Both the position numbers and the translations under genes were made by a program. A stretch of DNA of 64,000 bases, taken from assembly GCA_030737875.1 (NCBI GenBank), contig CM060912.1, positions 455,828,310 through 455,892,309 on the forward strand, in the 5' to 3' direction. Origin of the DNA: Allium sativum. Taxonomy: Eukaryota; Streptophyta; Magnoliopsida; Asparagales; Amaryllidaceae. This document shows positions 1 through 10,990 of this stretch, piece by piece (position 1 is the first letter of the stretch; every line of letters starts with the position of its first letter). The notes below the pieces were generated by a model that did not search any database, had not been told where the DNA came from, and worked only from the letters and a program-made list of their open reading frames with translations.

Positions 1-604
1 AAAATGATTTGAACTTGAAATTTCCGAATCCCAAGCCAAAATTAAATTGCTTGAAAAAAGAGAATTTGGTTTTGAAACAGTCCTATACTGAATAGAAGAT
101 CACTATAAATAATTTCTAAAATTTATTAAAAGAAAATAGCGATTTAAAATAAAAAATTCAACGATTAGAATCAACTTTGAATAAATTTTCTAGTGGGGAA
201 AAATCATTGAATATGCTGTTACAAAACCAAGTTTCTATTGGAAATAAATCTGGTATTGGCTTCGGGAAAAATGATGTTTTTGGAAAAAAAAATTCAAATG
301 ATTTGAAAAATCCCTCATACTGCTTTGGAAAGAACTACTTTGAAAATTTGAACTATGAAAATTTCAAAGGTTTTTTGAATCAAAATTGTGATGAGAAATC
401 GTTTTATAATAAACCATTAAACATTCTTGGATTCCAAAAAATAAATCGGGCTTCGTCAAGTTCAAACAGACTTGGGGTCCTAAGGGTACGAAAGTTAATT
501 CTAATGGTTTGTTATATAAACAATTCTGGGTACCAAAACGTATGAATATAACTGTGAGTGGTTTTACTAATTTTGTTAGACCACTCAATCCTTTAAACTG
601 TTAG
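1..604 (+). pseudogene. Sirevirus gag C-terminal remnant
   Basis: The frame starting near 177 contains SLNMLLQNQVSIGNKSGIGF. This resembles the conserved 'L-x-x-L-L-x-x-Q...KSGIGF' stretch near the end of Sirevirus gag. A lysine/glutamate-rich stretch that looks like a coiled coil precedes it. A second frame then carries WGPKGTKVNSNGLLYKQFWV, the tryptophan-bearing spacer normally found just before the protease. The two parts are in different frames, so at least one indel separates them. The gag N terminus and any zinc knuckle lie upstream of the window or are lost. No protease, integrase, RT or RNase H follows. The assignment rests on family resemblance recognised by eye. Confidence 0.55.
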
Positions 605-2661
605 GTACCGAAGGTGGCTGGGGAACTGCTCTGCTGAAAGGAAATTTGAAATCAAGCTGGTCTATAATTCTGTATTGTTTACAGTTCCTCTAGCCAAGAT
701 CTGATGAGTTAGAGATTCTATTGTTTACATCGATTTCAGGTATAACCTCTAAACTCATCTTTGTAAATATTTTTCTTTTTCTTTTTCTTTGTGTATTTCT
801 TCCTCTACCCTTTCTTTTTCTGTTTTCTATTTTGTCACTGTCGTATCATTGTAACTTGTACTAGGCATCATTGACTTCCAATTGTAGAACTCATATTTTT
901 CGGAAATTTGCTTTAGCTAAATAGAACTCTGATGTGTTAATTATTTCCAGACCTTGAATTTATCTTGTAGATATCTGCAATTATTTTGAAGTTTATTTTT
1001 CTGATTCTCTGAATTCATAACAGTGTTGATGTATTCTTGTCATATCTTGAACACTCTTGCTTTGAATTCTAAAATTTTGAAGATCTGAAATTTTTTGTGG
1101 AATTTCACACACCTTTGCTGTTTTGAGTTTTTTACTAATTCTTTTTGGAAAAGCTTGAAATAACATAATCATTACAGCAAGCCAATATTTATCAGTTGTG
1201 ATAATTTTATTGATTTTTAGATTGGCTTTGAAATTTTAATCTGTCTTGAATCTCATTGATATATCTTGAAAATCATTGTTATTCATGATCATTATCGTTA
1301 GAATTTGTTTGTTTGAAATCATCTGAAATTATTAATATTTTGAATAATCACACACTCCTATATTTGAAATTATCAGCCTTGTGTGACTGATTTATTATAT
1401 TTCAAAACTTGACATTGATTCAAGTGATTTCAAATAAATTTTTTCGGATCATGAATATCTATCAAACCTGATGTAAATGATCTGAATTTTTCTTTGGGCT
1501 TGTCAGAAATCCTTGTGAAGATTTCTTTGAAAATATGGTCTTAAAATTCTCTGTTATTTCATGATTTTTGATTTGAATATCTGTTTGTTTAAAATCATTT
1601 GAAATTATTGATTTATTTAATCTCACACATATCTTGAATCTGAAATTAATAATCTGATGTGATCGATTCATTTAATCTTGTATTTTCATATTCCTCGAAT
1701 GATTTCAAATAAACGGTATTTTTTAATCTTGGATCATGAATGATCTTTTGTGGCCATCATCCTGACAAGTCTGATTTGAACTGATTCTTGTTTACTCTGA
1801 TATTGGTTTGAAAATATTTTGGAAATTACTTGTTTCTGATCTAATTGCTGCTCTGATACTGCTTTCAAATAACTGCCTGTTTTAATCTGTCTACTGCTTG
1901 CCTGATTTGTTTACTATGTCTGCTTGGGCTCTGTAATTAAAATTCTATTATCTGAGATATCCATGTTTGTCTCCAGTGTCATGTTAAAATCCTCATTAAT
2001 TGAGTCAAGTGGTATCAGTTTAGATGTGCTATTTTGTCTATTCTCATCATGTATATATTTCGTAATCTCTCTTGTCTTGTATAGATCTACATATTCCTCT
2101 TATAATTGATTTTCAATTTTAAAATTATTTATTGATTACTCATTCAGAAGTCGAAAATAATATCTAAATTGAACTGTACTTATAATTCATCAAAATTATT
2201 AATAGATTTTGAAATTGTGATGAATTGTGACTGCAGTATATTTCACAACAAGAGGAGATTTTATTTGGATTTTCATGATAGTTGAACATTTATTATAATA
2301 TATTTGAATTAGGAATTATTTCATGACATATCCTTTATCTATCATCATTCTTCCATTCATGATAATTTTATATTAATGTGGAGAGTTAATATGTTTTAAA
2401 ATCTTTTTGAATAAACAGTGGAAATATTTGTGATAAAAATTGGACTATGTTATTATTCAAAATTAGTGATAATCGGAAATTTTCAACAATCCCGGTACAG
2501 TCGAGCATATTTCATAATATAATTAATTTAGAAATTTATTTCACAGACCATTTCTGTACCTACCGCATTTCTATCATCCATTTTTGGTTTTATATACTAA
2601 GGAATTTTTCATTTTGAAGCTGAAAATAATAAATATAATTAATACATAAGTGTGTCTCTAA
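605..2661. other. Non-coding internal region of the copia element
   Basis: This is T-rich, AT-rich sequence with no reading frame longer than about 70 codons and no recognisable protein motif. Short phrases such as 'tgatttgaaat' and 'tcttgaa' recur from about 1000 to 1900, suggesting a low-complexity, possibly degenerately repeated origin. It occupies the place where pol should be. It may be non-coding sequence special to a non-autonomous family, or an unrecognised insertion. Confidence 0.4.
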
Positions 2662-2830
2662 CCTCGTTTAAAAATCCAAGCTCTGGTCATGCACGGTTAT
2701 GAGACAACTTATAATTTAAGCTGCGACTGACCTCATTTAAAAATCCAAGCTCTGGTCATGCATGGTTATGAGACAACTTATAATTTAAGCTGCGACTGAC
2801 CTCATTTAAAAATCCAAGCTCTGGTTATAT
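2662..2830. repeat. 69-bp tandem repeat, about 2.4 copies
   Basis: Copies begin at 2662, 2731 and 2800 (CCTCRTTTAAAAATCCAAGC), giving an exact 69-bp period. The first two copies are nearly identical; the third breaks off after about 30 bases. It lies in the non-coding internal part of the copia element. Confidence 0.9.
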
Positions 2831-3145
2831 GTGGTCAGTGTGCTCTTAAATAAAAAAAAGGAAATAATGTGCTAAATAGAAATTAATATGAATTTCTCCT
2901 TGGTATGTGAAAACCAGCCTATCAATCCATTTTCTAATCTGTGAAATGTGTTAATATTTTATGACGTATTATGACTTGTTGATTGATAGCTATTGGGATA
3001 TGAGATTATACGTTTTTATCAGTTAAATTGAATTATTAATTATAGTCCGATCCATCACTCTTTTGTGCTTCAAGTTAAAAATTATTTTGGAAAATAATTG
3101 GAACTTTTTTTAACTCTCTTTATCTTTATAAAATTGGGGATTTTT
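2831..3145. other. Unassigned AT-rich internal sequence
   Basis: No coding frame or repeat is visible in this stretch between the 69-bp repeat and the inverted-repeat element that starts at about 3146. Confidence 0.3.
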
Positions 3146-4006
3146 AAAAGGACTCCACTTTTGGTTAAGGGGAGTACCATTTTCAATTTATTTTAAAATT
3201 ATTAAGGGGGGTTAAAACAAATTAGCCTCCCCTTAAACATATTAATAAAATTTCCAATGTTAACCCTTTACTCTTCGTTAATGCAACCTTAAAACATAAA
3301 CTCTAATTTAATTCTACACATAAAAAATAATAATACATGAAACATAAAAGTTCTGCACACATGAAAATAGCATACTTAAGCATTGTTTACTTTAGTTTTC
3401 ACTATCAAAATAAGCATGGAGCACAATAACAACAAATAAACACATTAAAAACACATTAGCCACAAATGAAAAAAAAGAGTAACAACGTACACATATGCTT
3501 AACATGACATGAACATAAGAATAAACTCACTTAACAAACATTTGTTTTAATGTTGAAATAAGTACACTGTTTTAATGTAAATTTACTTTTGACAAATCAT
3601 CTCACAGCAAGGTTGTTTTTCTTATCAAACTGTAAGATCCAAACCATAACACATTGTATTCACCCTAAAAAAATCCAAACTTTCCATGATGAACTGTATT
3701 CATCATTCGCGCAAATGATTGAAATTCATCTGCTTTTTGCAAATTGTATTCATCTTTTTCAAAAAAAAAAACTAAAATTTAAAAAAGGAGATTTATCAAC
3801 GTTTGATTTTTTTTAACCTCACGGCGTTTTTGAATCGAACTGAGATTGAATTTTGATCGATAGGGTTAAGGGATGATAAGGCGGGGGTACTTTAGTCTAT
3901 ATTTTATTTTATTTTTAAAATTCCAACCCTCCCCCCCTAAAAAATAAAAAATAAGATGGAGCCCCCTTAAATTTATCCTCCCCTTAACAAAAAATGGAGT
4001 CCCTTT
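3146..4006. mobile_element. MITE-like element with ~30-bp terminal inverted repeats
   Basis: The left end, from 3146, reads AAAAGGACTCCACTTTTGG and continues into TTAAGGGGAG. The right end, complementary around 3976-4006, contains CTCCCCTTAAC followed by ATGGAGTCCCTTT. The two ends pair over roughly 30 bases with a few mismatches. The 0.86-kb interior has no transposase-like frame and contains further AAGGGGG/CCCCCTT runs near both ends. I could not fix a target-site duplication; TTAA is present at both borders but may belong to the TIR. The superfamily is undetermined. Confidence 0.5.
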
Positions 4007-4200
4007 AACAATGCACATAAAATTCATCGTAAATCTGTCATTCTCTACAATGTGAAATATACCACTAGTTCTCAGTTTATTATGATTTTTGTTTAACTGA
4101 TTGAGATTTATGATGAACATTCTTCCTTTTATGCTTATATTATATTTTTTAGTCACTTTTCATCTATATTTTAATTTCTGTATCCTTTTGATGATAAAAA

Positions 4201-4425
4201 AAGGGGGAGAATGAGTTGAGATTTTGACTTATGAGTGAATATTTTATAAAATTTTAATTTTGAAAATTCCAATTTTTTTAACACTCTATTCATTCATGCA
4301 CAATTATAGGGGGAGTTTTTGTTGTAAGGGGAGCATCTAAATAGGGGGAGTTCAATATTCACTGTCAAACACATTTATTGTGCTCAAAATCTTTTATTTG
4401 TTTTTCATCATCAAAAGGGGGAGAT
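4201..4425 (+). other. Multiple polypurine tracts before the copia 3' LTR
   Basis: GGGGGAG-type tracts occur at about 4202 (AAGGGGGAGAATG), 4309 (TAGGGGGAG), 4326 (AAGGGGAG), 4343 (ATAGGGGGAG) and 4414 (AAAAGGGGGAGATT). The last lies directly before the LTR start and would prime plus-strand DNA synthesis. Repeated PPT copies upstream of the 3' LTR are characteristic of Sireviruses. Confidence 0.75.
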
Positions 4426-6009
4426 TGTTGTATATAACAGTGTTGTATACACAATTATATGATTTTTTACACAATTATATGATTTTTGTTTGATGATAAC
4501 AACCAAATATATATTATTATAAATGTGTTTGTTATTGTACTATTTTATATATACATCGAAGATATGATATAATATTTATATTTAAATAGAATACGACTGT
4601 ACAATCATTCATATATTCATACAGTATTTTATTTAAATTAAATATTATATTTCAAACATTCAAACAGTACAACTATTTATAACTCCACTATTTGAACACA
4701 TCACATTTCATATACAATCACAGAATATTGTACTTGTAAATAAATTGAATAAAATAGACAAGTTTGTTTGACGAGAATAAAATAATATTTTATTTCAATC
4801 AAAATTGTTTATTACAAATACAGTACAATTCTCTCTTTTCATACACAACTCCTCACAACAACACTCTGTCACTCAGTTGTACATTTTTATACATATATTC
4901 GTTTACAAATCAATATACAGACACTTTGACATATTCACTGACACAATCTTCAGTTCTTCAGTCTTCTGTCTTCACGGCTTTCAGTCAGTCCAGTCTTCAT
5001 ACCTGTCACATACAGAAACACACACAGTATCTGGAATAGAAATAATTTTCTAAATTCTAGCAAATATAATTTTTATTTGAAAATTTATTTTCCTTAGAAT
5101 TTCGGTGTGTTTCTCATCATTTTTATGACTCGATCTGATTTTCATATCCATCCGACTGTGTACAGCTTGTGATATTCGCAGTGATACATTGAAAATTCCA
5201 CAGGGCAGTCAGTGTATATACAATATATTACTGTGCAGGGATATGAAAAATAGTCAGAATGGCTGCATATACATACGTGTATATATACACGTGTGCACTG
5301 CCTCGCCAAATCAGTGTGCAACTGGGGAATAGCCACGTGGACCATCTCGACTCAGTGCAACCAGTACACGTGTATGTAAAATATGGTTGAGCACATTGCA
5401 CATGCATGTACATGAACAAGCCAGCAACAATATATGGTGCATGTTAACATAAGACAAAATGGTGCAGTTTCAAGTGCAAGGGGCCGAGCATATATGATAA
5501 TCAACAAAGCCATGGTCGAGCCAAAGTGCAAACAAGAAATGGGACTAGTGATACAACAAAGTGTTGTTTACAAATGAACATGGTGTAACTGTATGGAAAA
5601 TAACAAATGCATATACTCAACCCATCATGGACATACATGATCAGTGGTGTATATCTCAACAAAGCACAAGTATTCGAGCAAGACTATTCAAGCCAGTATG
5701 GGCATAGCAGAAAATGGTTCATATTCAAAATAGAAGTGTGAATACTGTTTTTGCTCATATATATACAGTTCACTGGGGTCAAGCATGTGTTCAAATTTCA
5801 GATCATATGAGTGTAGTACAGCATGTACATGGATAAAATGTGCACATTAAAAAGCAGTGAACAAATCAGTTCAATCATATATGGCAATAAAAGCAGTGAA
5901 ACAATTTTTGGGTAAAGAACAAATAACTTATTTTCAGGAATTTCAGAGGAGCAAAGTTTGGAAAGAAATCATTATTGGAACATCAAAATTTCTTGTCAAA
6001 TATTCATGT
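4426..6009 (+). repeat. Copia 3' LTR, left part
   Basis: The LTR begins TGTTGTATATAACAG immediately after the last polypurine tract. It carries short palindromic pieces such as ACACGTGT near 5287 and 5366. The last five bases, CATGT at 6005-6009, are the target site duplicated by the nested gypsy insertion. It continues at 16928. Confidence 0.7.
6005..6009. other. Left target-site duplication (CATGT)
   Basis: CATGT directly precedes the TGTAACACC end of the gypsy element and is repeated exactly at 16923-16927 after the GTTACA end. A 5-bp duplication is the normal product of LTR-retrotransposon integration. Confidence 0.95.
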
Positions 6010-7749
6010 TGTAACACCCCACCTCCGCCAGGGTGGCTCTTGCAAGCAACTCTGACTTTGGTGGGGCGTTTTAAAACAAGGTAAACATGCATAATGATAT
6101 AAAAAGGCAGGACATGACATATATATATATGTAAATAAACAGAGTAAGTAGATAGATACAACAGCGGAAGGATTTTAAACCATTTCAAAAACAAGTCTGC
6201 TACATCTAAATGTCAATTTCCCAAATAAACAAGTCTAGTACATAAAATAACATCATCTGAAACTGAAAAGGAAAACATAAAAGTAGCTATCCCCAAAGTG
6301 GAAAAACCATAGCGAGCTCAAGTCCAAAGCATACATGAGCTATCCAAGAAAGCAGCTAAGATCCAAGCTAGGCTCCTGTATTCCCTCCCTGAGAACCTGG
6401 GGGGGGGGGGGTGAACGGAAGAAAAGAGGCGAAAGAAAACAGGTCAGTCAAAAAGACTGAGTAAGCCCTGCTACGATCAGTCTATAAACTAATAAAGTTA
6501 ACAGTATGATGGAAACTGAGATGATCATAGATAACAACATACTGGCATGATAAATTAACTACAAGATAGATAGAGGTGTCATCGCATAAACAAGGTTAAG
6601 TTTTGCACCATGGTGTACTAGCAAACCAACATAACAGGTATTGATCCCTTGGCCCAAGCTTTGGCCCAATAACATGAAGTGACCTTAATATAAGGTCCAA
6701 CCAAACGGTCTAGTCGATCGGCTCCCTATAAGCCTAACACGTCAAGTGTTGGTGTCCATACGGCCCACATATGGATGTAGTCAGACTGTGCTGGGTCCAC
6801 CTTCGGGTGTATCAAGCCCTCGGGTGTCAACCCCAGACACTGAAGCAATAATGCACAGTCTAAACTTACTGGTACCCGTGCCTCGAGTTTGTCCAACACC
6901 GGATTACGTGCACGTCCGTAGCCCGCCTGGACCCGCACCGCTGTACCACTCAGCCGTCGCTTTGGTCGCTTACATCAGTCCAGTAATCGTGCCCCGCCCT
7001 AGCCTAGCCTCTAGGGTTGTGATGATACCAAACTGGGATTACTGCTGGAACAGACCACGTTGCTAGGGTTTCCTAAGAGGGTTAAGTGCGATTTAACCCT
7101 TCACTAATCATGGATTAAATTGGTTAAGTACAACTTAACCCCATTTCAATCCCTCAAATCCCCAAATGGATTAAATTGGTTAAGTGTAACCGACAGTTCA
7201 CAACTTAACCCCATTTCAATCCCTCGAATCCCCAAATTGGTTAAGTATTAGTGGACCCCGACTTAACCCTAATCATGAGGCATTAATTAATTTAATGCAC
7301 CTTAACCTCTCACATTAGACTTTGTTGTGGTTACCTAGTTAAGCCGGTGGGTTCCGGGTAGATTTACACCACAACTTGGTCTAACCTCGGGTCTTGGCAC
7401 CACATGACCAACTTCTCACATTGGGTCCTATTGTTTGTAGCCACTAGTTAAGCCGGTAGGTTCCGGGTAGAATTACGTTACAAACTCAACCCAACCTCGA
7501 GTTGGCCACACTTATGTTTTCTAAGTGTCATGTCCACTTTATTTCAAAACATAATTACAAGTCAACAAATACTTGGGTAGACCTAACTTAATAGGTAAAT
7601 TCCCAAGGGGTAGACCTAACTTAATAGGTAAATTCCCAATCTTATATTTTCATGTATTTTAAGTTTACCCAAAAACCCCCCCAACGTCATTCTATCGCTT
7701 ACATATTCGTAATAACGCATAAAGGATAGGAAGAGGGAACTTGGCATAA

Positions 7750-8465
7750 CATACATGATGAACTTGCATATCACAACAAACATGCATAACATGTTAGACT
7801 TGCATAACTTAACATAGTGAACTTGCGTATTACCATAAACATGCATAACATGGCATAGTGAACTTGCATAAATATGCATAACCCAATAAACTTGCAAATC
7901 GTGGCATAGTGAACTTGCATAAACTTGCAAATCATGGCTTAGTGAACTTGCATAAACATGCATAACTTGTTAAACTTGCAAATCATGGCTTAGTGAACTT
8001 GCATAAACATGCATAACTTGTTAAACTTGCAAATCATGGCTTAGTGAACTTGCATAAACATGCATAACGCAATAAACTTGCAAATAATGGCTTGGTGAAC
8101 TTGCATAAACATGCATAACTTGTTAAACTTGCAAATCATGGCTTAGTGAACTTGCATAAACATGCATAACTTGTTAAACTTGTGTAACATAGCATAGTGA
8201 ACTCACATAAGCATGCATAACTCATTAAACATGCATAACATAGCATAGTGAACTCACATAAGCATGCATAACTCATTAAACATGCATAACATAGCATAGT
8301 GAACTCACATAAGCATGCATAACTCATTAAACATGCATAACATAGCATAGTGAACTCGCATAAGAGCATAGTGAACTCACATAAGCATGCATAACTCATT
8401 AAACATGCATAACATAGCATAGTGAACTCGCATAAGCATGCATAACTTATTAAACATGCATAAAT
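7750..8465. repeat. 51-bp tandem repeat array inside the 3' LTR
   Basis: The unit contains CATAGTGAACTCACATAAGC and TGCATAACTCATTAAACATG. The left half consists of a diverged subtype with CTTGTTAAACTTGC and ATGGCTTAGTGAAC. One unit near 8350-8375 is shortened to about 24 bp, a deletion not present in the partner LTR. The 51-bp period (17 codons) yields a repetitive open frame on the minus strand that I regard as an artefact. Confidence 0.93.
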
Positions 8466-8823
8466 CCCAACTTTCATCACATGTTAACTTTAGAGTTTCT
8501 AAAATGAAGGTAAGAGGGCTTACAATGCTTATGCGGGCTCAAATGAGTATAGCAAACGTAAGAAACCCCTTATGCAACAAAATAAAACCCCAAAATGCAA
8601 GCAAACTTGATCAAGACTCCTCCTTTATGATGACAATAGAGAAACAAGACTTTAATGCAAGCTAAAGAGGATCATACAAGCCTAAATACACTTGTATGCA
8701 TGGAAATCTCTTAGGAATTTGTTTAGGAATTGTATGAAGAGAGTGGAGGCCATGAGAGTTTTGATTTTGACATAGTTTAGTTGCTAGAATGAATAATGAG
8801 TGATTTAGGGTAGGTTAGGGTCT

Positions 8824-8832
8824 TATTTATAG
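8824..8832 (-). promoter_or_regulatory. TATA box of gypsy LTR
   Basis: CTATAAATA on the minus strand, about 140-190 bp downstream (in transcription direction) of the GTCGAC cluster. The same site is at 16443-16451 in the other LTR. Confidence 0.6.
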
Positions 8833-8971
8833 ATTAGGCTAGTGATTTAGACCATAGGATTAACCCTAGGTTGAATTAGGTCCATCAGATTTCGGAATTC
8901 TCCAGAACCAAGCCACACAACCAAGCCCAAATCAAAATGGTGCGACAGGCAAAACTGCCCGGCCACCCCGT

Positions 8972-9021
8972 GTCGACAGGGCTGTCGACACCCTGGGGAC
9001 CCTGTCGACATGCCTGTCGAC
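8972..9021 (-). promoter_or_regulatory. Cluster of four GTCGAC palindromes in U3
   Basis: GTCGAC occurs at 8972, 8984, 9004 and 9016, most copies within TGTCGACA, in a GC-rich patch of the otherwise AT-rich LTR. It lies upstream of the TATA box in element orientation. A related element at 52824-61855 carries similar GTCGAC pairs at a comparable place, so it may be a U3 control element. This function is inference. Confidence 0.5.
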
Positions 9022-9303
9022 ATTGGGGTCCTGGCGGGAATTTTCCCGCCTGCGCCAGTTTGCCCTAATTCCAAATTTTCAACTTGAAATTCAAATCTGC
9101 TTTTACTTAGGAATTTTCTGAAAACTTCAATGGGCCTTAACTGGGTCATACGGACTCCGATTTTCGAAAACTCGGACTCTATTTCGCGTATTTTTCCGCG
9201 ACGAACGCAATGGCATAGCCCGTTTCCCTTGATTCAGATTTTTGGAATTAAATTCTGTCTCGATTTATGTTATAACAGGTTATTGAAAATACGGGTTGTT
9301 ACA

Positions 9304-9320
9304 TTCTCCCCTCCTTAAAG
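9304..9320 (-). other. Polypurine tract
   Basis: On the minus strand this reads CTTTAAGGAGGGGAGAA directly before the 3' LTR start. The same tract precedes the 3' LTR at 59761. It would serve as the plus-strand primer during reverse transcription. Confidence 0.9.
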
Positions 9321-9484
9321 GATTTCGTCCCCGAAATCTTCAAGTTAGGAAGAACATATCCTACCATCCAACATCCATCTACTCAAAACATCATCCATGA
9401 GCAATCATTGTCCTTACAAGATTCTAAATGTGGTATGAACATATGCAAAAGTGTGTGTGTATGTACTTACCTAATGCAGAAATT

Positions 9485-9594
9485 AGGCGGTTACTGATAC
9501 AGTAAACCTCCTTAATGCATATGTATGTCAGTGAAAATCAGGCGGTTACTGATACAGTAAACCTCCTTAATGCATATGTATGTCAGTGAAATGA
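9485..9594. repeat. 55-bp direct duplication
   Basis: Two adjacent copies begin AGGCGGTTACTGATACAGTA at 9485 and 9540. They lie in the non-coding stretch between integrase and PPT of the young gypsy element. Confidence 0.93.
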
Positions 9595-10592
9595 ATCCAT
9601 ATGTATGCAAATTCCTAACATAATTCATAGTATCTATATGAGTGCACATAACATTCATCCATATGCAACATCCATGTGGTAGCACAACAAGTTTCAACCA
9701 CGTATAAGTGTAAGCACTCATGCATATGCAACATGAAGAGTGTGTGAGCCGATCTAGTGCCTAATGTGTATCATGCATCCACGAGTAACCACTTGCAAAC
9801 ACTTGCAACCACTTGCAACCATCAAACATAACATGTCTCAAACACATGTTTCATCCAAAGGGTTTTTACCTAAGGTTCTCATGACAAGATAAACACGATA
9901 AACTAGATAAACATGGACAGAGAGATATGCTAAAAAAGGAGATCTTAGAAGATAAGCAAGATAAACTCCTTTTTGGATTACAAGAAATCCATTCAAACTC
10001 TGACATATAGTACTAACCGATGAGTCATAACCCCCTTATGGAGTTTACAACAGATATAAGATCGAGACTGGGACCGAGAGGATATATACAAAAGATAACT
10101 TGCAAGCAAGCTCCACAGGAAAACAAGGATCAAGGATGCACTCTTACAAAGAGATATGATGCGCGTATCTAGTCTTCACTGTTCTTAGTCACGTTTCCTT
10201 GAGCTTAACTTCACTGTGCTTTGACCGTCTTTTACTTCATGATTTCTTGGCTTCCTGACTCCTATTTACCAAATTCGAGTTGGAACTCATTCCATTATCG
10301 CCTCTCGTCTTCCTTTTCCACTTATTCTTCTTTCTGTATACTTGGCTTAAACATAACTGTAACCTCATGATGCAAGCTCTCCAAAATTCACTAGTGAATC
10401 CTGGATCTCGTCTACTTACCAAAAAGTATTCCACGCAGCAGAACTTTTCTTGAAAATACCAATCCACGTTGCCAATTGCCCTTATAAACGTGATTTTCTA
10501 TAACTCATGCTTAATCGAAATGAACCATCCGCCTATGAGTGATAGGCCATACCTAGACTCAGTTGCCTACCCATGGCTTCCTGTAGGCTATT
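9595..10592 (-). other. Post-integrase non-coding region of the gypsy element
   Basis: No intact frame is present. Around 9780-9830 the phrase 'ACTTGCAACC' is repeated, and similar sequence is present in inverse orientation at about 59310-59340 in the related element. Any chromodomain or integrase C terminus that once lay here is not recognisable. Confidence 0.5.
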
Positions 10593-10990
10593 TCAAAACT
10601 GGCCAACTTCTTGAGGGTAAACCGTTGCTAACCATGATGCAGTCCTCTCGCTCTTCACCGGACTGAAATGAGCACTCTTAGTGAGTCTACCTATTATGAC
10701 CCACATACCCGTATTCCCTTTCTTTGATCTAGGTAATCTATCCACATAATCTATCGAGATGTTTTCACACTTCCCTTGCGGAACCTCCAATGGAGGTAAT
10801 GGCCCGCCGGGCTTCTATGACTTGGCCTTAACCCGGTGGCACAACATGCATCCTGAGACCAACTCGGCCACCTCCTCGAGTGATGCGCATCTTCAAGAAC
10901 CTTCTTTACCAAGTCTTTCACTCGAGGAACACATAATCTCTCATCACGCCTTAGTCATCCCTTGTCATCTATAATATATCTAGCGAGGTG
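10593..10990 (-). pseudogene. Gypsy integrase fragment
   Basis: On the minus strand, pieces in shifting frames read LVKKVLEDAHHS (start of the zinc-binding HHCC region). These are followed by the catalytic-core start ISIDYVDRLPRSKKGNTGMW and LTKSAHFSPVKS. In intact gypsy relatives the same stretch is 'SIDFVxGLPxSxxGxxxIWVIVDRLTKSAHF', which includes the first catalytic aspartate of DDE. The frame breaks both before and after this piece, and the second half of the core with the other two acidic residues cannot be recognised. It cannot produce a working integrase. Confidence 0.85.

Larger units (their letters stand above)
6010..9303 (-). repeat. Gypsy 3' LTR (element orientation)
   Basis: On the plus strand it runs from TGTAACACCCCACC to GGGTTGTTACA, so in element orientation it reads TGTAACAACCC...GGGTGTTACA. 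It lies next to the PPT and is therefore the 3' LTR. It contains a 51-bp tandem array (7750-8465), a GTCGAC palindrome cluster (8972-9021) and a TATA box on the minus strand at 8824-8832. It is about 130 bp shorter than its partner because of fewer and shortened repeat units. Confidence 0.93.

Noticed and set aside
6746..7066. 106-codon plus-strand frame present in both gypsy LTRs (also 14234-14554)
   Set aside because: It lies in a locally GC-richer part of the LTR, opposite to the element's orientation, and has no recognisable domain. Duplication simply follows the LTRs.
7750..8465. Regular repeats considered as a CRISPR array
   Set aside because: The units are contiguous with no unique spacers, in plant retrotransposon LTRs.
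8136..8480. Repetitive 114-codon minus-strand frame (and its 116-codon partner at 15750-16100)
   Set aside because: It is a by-product of a 51-bp (17-codon) tandem repeat inside the LTRs; there is no start context or domain, and the array length varies between the two LTRs.
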